Shown here: positions 58,668 through 64,000 of the stretch, piece after piece | Layout: every line of letters begins with the position of its first letter | Position numbering within the stretch: position 1 is the first letter of the stretch | NCBI GenBank assembly: GCA_018873245.2 | Contig: JAEMBT020000006.1 | Span: 13,052,387-13,116,386, forward strand | Direction of reading: 5' to 3' | Length of the DNA stretch: 64,000 bases | DNA from: Archegozetes longisetosus | Taxonomy: Eukaryota > Arthropoda > Arachnida > Sarcoptiformes > Trhypochthoniidae | Made by a program: the position numbers and the translations under genes | The notes under the pieces: model-generated | Databases searched by the model: none | Told to the model about the DNA's origin: nothing | What the model saw: only the letters and a program-made list of their open reading frames with translations

Positions 58668-59420
58668 AAATGTTACTTAACTCAAGTGTTTTGAAAAGTC
58701 CAATTTTGATTGGAAGCTGCACTAAGATACGTTTCAAAAGTAGAACACTGGCCAACGCCAACTAAACACGTTTCAAAAATGTGCGTAAGTTTCTGAACGT
58801 TTGTAACACTCCATTTAAACGACGAAACACATTTTAGAACCGAAAACTTGCAAAAACATATTTCATAAATGTTTCATCGTGTAAGCGCACCCTTGAATTT
58901 TGCATCTAAAATGTCACACCATTTGTAGCACTTGCCCGCTAATAAGATAAGAAAAGATTGCATTACACTCTCCTAGTAAAGATTGCACACAGAAAACCGA
59001 ATAAATGAAATCTATGGCATTTCTACGAATATCTCTTATCTGAAAATATAACCTAAATTTGTTCCCCTTATATTGTACCCATTAAAGGTGTAAAATAATG
59101 AAAATTATAACCAATCATAAAAACGATTACGTCACACATTACAAAACCACCAATAATTAGTGCTCCTTAATGGTAAAGGGGATATGAGACACTGTAAGCT
59201 TAGAGTTAGTATTTAGAGATTGATACGCCAAATATTTTTACACAACTCTCTTATAGACTTTGAGCGTAAGATTTCATTATAAATTTTGTTTTAAGTGAAC
59301 AAATAACATTATAAATGTAAGTATGAGGTGAATTTAAAATTAATTTTTTGTTTCAATATAAATAAATTTATTGAAAGCATTATGATTTGATTTGATAGTA
59401 ATTTAATAATAGAGTAAACA
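58668..59420. other. Upstream region of the ART-HYD1-like gene
   Basis: Mostly AT-rich with no ORF. A donor-like AAATGTAAGT at about 59314 and an acceptor-like TTTAATAATAG at 59411 could define a 5'UTR intron of about 95 bp just before the start codon at 59421. Confidence 0.45.
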
Positions 59421-59837
59421 ATGGTATACTTATATCATTACACGGATAATATCGGAGCTATCAGAATAATAAATTCTAAAAGAATCAACAGCTCAAAAGA
59501 TACGACTAATGATGCCGTGTATGGTAAAGGAGTCTATTTAACATCAATACCTCCTGCAAGCGGAAAGAAGAAAATACTTAAAAATAATTACGATGGTGCT
59601 ATCGATAGTACAAGTATTTCACAGACAAAGGCTCAATGCTATTTCAAATTTGATTCCAAACAATTGAAAGGAGTTGAAAAAATGTCTGGAATTACGCGAG
59701 ATGTATGGCTATATCCCAATGATATTGACCTTAATTCCGTGGAGTATGAGTTTGGAATCACTGATGGCGCGCAAGATTTAATGACTCATTATGATGGAAA
59801 CAATTACGCATCTTCTATTTCTTTGACTAGAACTTAA
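59421..59837 (+). CDS. Tox-ART-HYD1-like ADP-ribosyltransferase domain protein
   Basis: A single coding exon of 138 residues starts at an ATG in good context (GTAAACAATGG). The N terminus VYLYHYTDNIGAIRI, then YGKGVYLTSIPPASGKK, NNYDGAI and RDVWLYPNDIDLNS, match the layout of the Tox-ART-HYD1 family, named for its conserved His, Tyr and Asp. His6, Tyr39 and an Asp in the PNDID stretch are candidate active-site residues. In bacteria the domain is a polymorphic toxin effector that would transfer ADP-ribose from NAD. Related single-domain proteins occur in fungi and some animals. No signal peptide or membrane helix is seen, so it should act inside the cell. A hAT MITE begins 31 bp after the stop. 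The family call is from remembered motif pattern, so catalytic activity is unproven. Confidence 0.7.
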   Translation: MVYLYHYTDNIGAIRIINSKRINSSKDTTNDAVYGKGVYLTSIPPASGKKKILKNNYDGAIDSTSISQTKAQCYFKFDSKQLKGVEKMSGITRDVWLYPNDIDLNSVEYEFGITDGAQDLMTHYDGNNYASSISLTRT

Positions 59838-59868
59838 ATCCTGCTAAACTTAATCGCGTTCACTAGAC

Positions 59869-60069
59869 CAGAGATTCCCAAAGTGGGGGTCGCAAGCTAT
59901 TTTAGTTGTTACGATTATAGCATCATTTTCAAGAATTCTTGGGATCAAAATTTGAAATTTATTTATAGAATGCTACGCAGTCAAGTTAATATCGTTAAAA
60001 TATGTTTTGTTTGGGTCGCCACAAATTTTAAAGCTTAAAAAGGGGTCGCGAAAAGTTTGGGAACCACTG
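59869..60069. mobile_element. hAT MITE with perfect 8-bp target duplication
   Basis: Ends CAGAGATTCCCAAAGTGGGG and the complement of CAGTGGTTCCCAAACTTTTC, the well-known hAT terminus with GGGGTCGC inside. Flanking duplication CACTAGAC is perfect at 59861-59868 and 60070-60077. 201 bp, no coding capacity. Confidence 0.93.
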
Positions 60070-60077
60070 CACTAGAC

Positions 60078-60993
60078 CCACATTTCATTACACCCATAGT
60101 TTGTTAGACCAACAATAAATTACTCTATTTTATGGATGATTAGACGCATTCGTGAATAAGTGAAAGCAAAGATAAATCTACTCCAACTTTTGACTCAACA
60201 TATAATTTGTACCGACTTAAATCGCACGTTAGAGTAATAGTCATTAGAAAACAAGGGACTTATATTTAAATTTATCAGAGTTGTATCTTCAAAACTTTTG
60301 GAAGGTTCAAGTACTTCCAGTTTTAACTTAAAAATTCGATAATAAATTTCATTACCTAACGTGCAAGATAACTTTCACATAAGCATACTTTTATTCTTCT
60401 TTCAAGTGAGATCTCTTAAACATAAATAAATTTAAAAATTACTTTTGAACACATAAGTCCCTTCTGCTTATAAGTTGCACCCTAGTTATTTCAATAAGAA
60501 TTGCTATTTTCTTTTAAAGAACATGTCTAATCAGCCTTAAAGTAGAATACTAAATTTATAACGCGTATGATAATTAAGTACTACATGGTAACCTAACCTA
60601 ATCATAACCCAATCTAAATCTGATCTAACTTCAGTGAGAGTGGGTCAGATCACATGGTGAATTAGTCAACGATTATCCTAAATTTGATTAATTTATGGTT
60701 ATATTGGATTATTTTCGTAAGGGGTAGGTCTGAGTGGCACCCACCGAACTATACATTTACTTGGACTAGGAACTTCAATAGCTATCAGGCGGTTTAACGA
60801 AATGTCAGTCTAGTGATTGTAGATCTAGTGGATTATCGGTCTAGTGAAAATCATTTAAAAAATAGTAAACTCTAATAAAATTCATAAACTATTACTCATT
60901 GAGCTGACCTGAGCTGAGCGGGCAGCTCAGTGTAGCGAGCTTGAGTTTTGAACAGAGCTGATGTCGAACACTAATTATAATTATAATAAATAA
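60078..60993. other. No supported gene
   Basis: AT-rich sequence without ORF. A short GAGCTGA-rich stretch at 60900-60950 precedes the next element. Confidence 0.4.
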
Positions 60994-61669
60994 TGATGAG
61001 CATAGGCTCGGAAACATCGAGCCTGAGCCCGAGCCCGAGTCCAAAGCCTAAATTGAAACATTGATATAGTTATCATGAAACATAAAATATCTGAAATAGC
61101 ATCTATTATCTATGCTTAAAAGTCAAAATACAATGTCACACAAAAAGAGTTGAAACGAAAAATGAATATTTGAAAAATATATTTAATCTGAGTAATTATT
61201 GAAAGAGTTTAAACACATGACACCTTGAATTATGTTACCTACCAATCGATTTCTTCTCTTAGTTATTATTATTCCTGCTTTTGAGAATGTCTATTCACTC
61301 AGAACACTCGTAGCTGTTATGCATAGGGTACCAAAAGCGAATTTCGGAAGACAAGGATATGAAGATTGGTGTCCTTTCAACCAATCAATAGGTTCTGTTT
61401 CAGGCCCTTCTGGATTTATAGAATATCTATCAATTTCTTTATTAGTGGTAACTTTAGGTTTCTTATACATAGTATCTAATAGTGATGATGTAGTGGCTTG
61501 AGCTCTATCAATAGATTCAGTTTTAGAGTATTTATTGAAATATTCAAGTTTTTCTCTGAAAAACTTTTCAATATTTTTCAGGCTCGTTAGCCTGAGCTTG
61601 AACCTGTAGGCTCGAAAGTTTTTCTAGTTGAGCCTAGAGCCTAGGTTCAGCCTGAGCCTATGCTCTTCA
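60994..61669. mobile_element. Putative hAT-like element carrying a small ORF
   Basis: Inverted ends TGATGAGCATAGGCTC at 60994-61009 and the complement of TGAAGAGCATAGGCTC at 61654-61669, followed inward on both sides by repeated GAGCCTGAGC or AGCCTGAGC motifs, a hAT-style subterminal pattern. The flanks are AT-rich and no clean 8-bp duplication can be called. No transposase. A 90-codon ORF lies inside. Confidence 0.6.
61232..61501 (+). CDS. Small protein with signal peptide and C-terminal helix, inside a transposon
   Basis: ATG at 61232. The product has 89 residues: a signal-peptide-like N terminus (RFLLLVIIIPAFENVYS), a short middle part with one Cys (GYEDWCPFNQS) and a hydrophobic stretch near the end (YLSISLLVVTLGFLYIV). 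There is no similarity I recognise and no transposase motif. The location between the inverted ends of a hAT-like element suggests a captured gene fragment or a chance ORF. Moderate to low confidence that it is expressed. Confidence 0.4.
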   Translation: MLPTNRFLLLVIIIPAFENVYSLRTLVAVMHRVPKANFGRQGYEDWCPFNQSIGSVSGPSGFIEYLSISLLVVTLGFLYIVSNSDDVVA

Positions 61670-62278
61670 TTAATAATAAAGTATTTTGAAAGTGTTAACT
61701 TTGAAAAGATCTTGACTGTATATCGGACGTTCACTATAAAACTAACTTTAAAAGTATTTCAAAACCTTTCTTCAGTCGTTTTGATAAAAAGTTGCGAACA
61801 GTAATGTGAATGACTGAATCTGATTTTGAAATTTTTATATCGTAAGTTGCATATTAAGCCGTTTCCCTAATAAGCTGTTTCTCTATTTAGCCATGAATTC
61901 TGTGCGCGCATCAGATTGAGTTCCCATATCAAGCTGTTTCCTTATTAAGCTGTTTCAATATTATAAGCTGGTTTTGAAACCGGTTTCGTATGTTATTCCT
62001 GGTTATACTCATTATTTGAAAATCCATTTCATTTTTTTATTGACTGCAGTAAGATATCCACTAATGGTATTCTATGCTTGATCATACATTGTGGGCACTA
62101 TTTTTGGGCTGTATTTATTTTTTGATTTGAAATTGATGATTAAGGGCAGTTTTCTTGACCGATTTGTTTCAAACAATGTTCATAAATTGCACATGATATT
62201 AAAAAAATGCACTCAATATCTCAGTTTAGAAGGTTAACGGAAGATACGATAGCAGATTAATCTCATGTCTTTTATAAT

Positions 62279-62983
62279 ATATGGAGTGTTTCATTACAAA
62301 CAGAGGATTTTAAATTTCGATGGCCTTTTTATTGGAAAACTTAAACATATAATACATCAAATTTATATCTAGAGAAAGAAAATTTTATTAAATTTCAAGA
62401 TATTGACCATTTTTTTCAATATAAAGATGAATTCGATTGAATAGAGACTAGTAAAAAATTTTAAGCAGAATCGAATTCTAATTAATTTTGTTGACCGCAA
62501 TTTTAATGCGTTGTTGTAAATGTTAAATACTTTCTAACGTTAAGCGTAAGACTTATCTTTCAAATATCCCCAAACGAAAATTCAGCACAAGCGAGATTGG
62601 GTGAACGCGCTTGCCATGGAACTGTTCTACCGGTACCAATGGATTTATTACTGAAATGTTGTTTCAATGATTTTTGGACTCTCAATATGATGTGGGGCCA
62701 AATATTATCGTAATGAAACCATAGTTCATTCTTTTCGATCATATCATTGCATTCTCATCGTTCATAGAAAGACTGCAAGTAGTTATCAGCATATAAATAT
62801 TGAGTATTATCGAAGACAGATAGTTATTTTGCTTGTTACAAATGCTTTGATAAATTCGAATTCGCTTAACTACACAAAAATTTCACCCATAAGCTTTAAA
62901 ACGAAGTTCTATTCAGTAAAATAGGTTCACTAACACAAAAGTTATGAGTATCTCAAATCCTCTGTTTCAAATGAATCGCCCTA
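62279..62983 (-). mobile_element. Nested Tc1/mariner-superfamily remnant
   Basis: Ends resemble each other in inverted form over about 30 bp (CAAACAGAGGATTT at left, complement of GAAACAGAGGATTT at right). On the minus strand 62560-62742 encodes a DDE fragment: FHYDNIWPHIILRVQKSLKQ, then VPWQARSPNLACAEFSFGDI, corresponding to the second Asp and the PxRSPDLxxxDFxLWG region. The third acidic residue is altered and the N-terminal part is missing. Inserted within the 2-kb element. Confidence 0.65.
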
Positions 62984-63621
62984 TAGTTTCTTATCAATAA
63001 CATTGTTCTTAGACATGAAAACTCCAAGCTTAGCAAGAGTCTGTATGCTTCCAAGTTGAACAATTATATATAATTACTTTTCAAAAGTGTTTTAATACAT
63101 AAATACAAGACAAAAAACGATACGAATATCATTAATAATCATAAACAAGAATAACATAGGTTACATCTTCAATATCAAAATGAATGATAATCATAATACA
63201 AATTAAAGTTAAAATTTAAATTTAAATCAAAGAAGAAGATATTATTCATTCTAAGAAACTGTAAAGCGAATTCAAACGCATAAGAGTTCATATTGAATTA
63301 TTTGACAATCGGTTCCCTCTTTTAGTAATTATTACTTGTTTATTTTGCATTTATAATAAGAACTCAACGAATGTAAAATATTGAATTATGGGCACTTAAA
63401 CAAAGTTTTTTATACAGCCTCTTTGGGCTCAATAGCTTGAGCTTAATCTTATGGACAACATTACTTATTAAATATCGATTTCAAAGATATTGAATTTCGT
63501 TTTGACCACACAATCAAGTGAACTGAAGTCACATCATCAAAACTTTACTTAAAATGACGCAATTTATTCTTGTTCTGTTGGTCCATTACTCTAAATGAAG
63601 ACTAGAATAAAAATGAACTGA

Positions 63622-63770
63622 AGACTTTGGGTTCGTATCTTCAAGGAGGTAAAAATAATTTTGCAAATTATTTTTAGTAATTTTTTTGGCATAAAACAGT
63701 TGAAAACAAAATCATATCTGATACGATACTCGTAAGTGATCAGTTTAGCTCTGTTTTGAATTTGACTTTA
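63622..63770. repeat. Dispersed repeat, copy 2
   Basis: Same repeat as 28005-28150 in SLC26 gene E intron 5. It lies near the right end of the 2-kb element and may be part of it. Confidence 0.4.
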
Positions 63771-64000
63771 CGGTGCAGAAATGACTTAGTATGGGAATCG
63801 GTTTTTATGCATGCGCAGAATTCACGGCTAAATAGAGAAACAGCTTGATATGCAACTTACGATAAATGTCTTTGAAGTAAACATCTTGACAAAATTGACA
63901 GATACAGTTGAATGGATTCAGATTTTGGCTAACGAGTTGGTTTCATCAAAATGATCTTTACGGCTCTAACCGAAATGATTATTTCAATTTTTCACTGCCA

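Larger units (their letters stand above)
61838..63864. mobile_element. 2-kb inverted-repeat element with subterminal repeats
   Basis: The left end (TATCGTAAGTTGCATATTAA) and the right end (the near-complement) form terminal repeats of about 75 bp that include TTTCTCTATTTAGCC and GAATTCTG. The left side repeats an AAGCTGTTTC or AAGCCGTTTC unit about five times. TA occurs at both ends, suggesting a TA target. The interior has no transposase of its own that I can read, but contains a nested element at 62279-62983. Confidence 0.65.

Overview
This is a window of AT-rich animal nuclear DNA. The genes have short GT-AG introns, open reading frames cover only part of each gene, and DNA transposons (Tc1/mariner, hAT, pogo/Tigger-like and many foldback or MITE elements) fill much of the space. 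The gene families point to an invertebrate, most likely an arthropod: Cys-loop ligand-gated channel, SLC26 anion transporters, a sushi-domain receptor, a ZIP metal transporter and HP1. I cannot place it further from sequence alone. Exon structures below were built by hand from splice sites, reading phase and paralogue alignment.

Layout. 0-7 kb: the 5' part of a Cys-loop channel gene runs off the left edge, with decayed copies of it and of a single-pass membrane protein, plus a three-exon cysteine-rich secreted protein gene. 7.4-31.2 kb: an SLC26 array on the minus strand. It holds two pseudogenes (8.3-11.5 and 19.0-20.3 kb), two near-identical genes (12.8-16.4 and 21.6-24.4 kb) and one divergent, intact seven-exon gene (26.5-31.2 kb). 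A tandem duplication of about 6 kb, with a decayed hAT element exactly at its junction, explains the split pseudogene. A Tc1 element sits inside the first pseudogene. 31.5-34.6 kb: nested inverted-repeat elements. 34.65-36.6 kb: a sushi-domain type I membrane protein. 37-44.4 kb: sparse, with small candidate exons and a two-exon gene for a zinc-ribbon plus transmembrane protein. 46.1-49.4 kb: a ZIP transporter and a complete HP1 gene with a 23-nt microexon, both on the minus strand. 51-58.7 kb: almost entirely transposon remains. 59.4 kb: a small gene with a Tox-ART-HYD1-like ADP-ribosyltransferase domain. 60-64 kb: more hAT and pogo-like elements, one carrying a small signal-peptide ORF.

The genes do not form one pathway. 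The points I consider most worth attention are: (i) a tandem array of heat-shock-element-like repeats inside a non-autonomous hAT element with a perfect 8-bp target duplication; (ii) the ART-HYD1-like gene, a polymorphic-toxin domain in a eukaryotic setting with a possible 5'UTR intron; (iii) the SLC26 array, which shows duplication, gene-conversion patches and opposite one-base slips in the same poly-T run of the two young copies.
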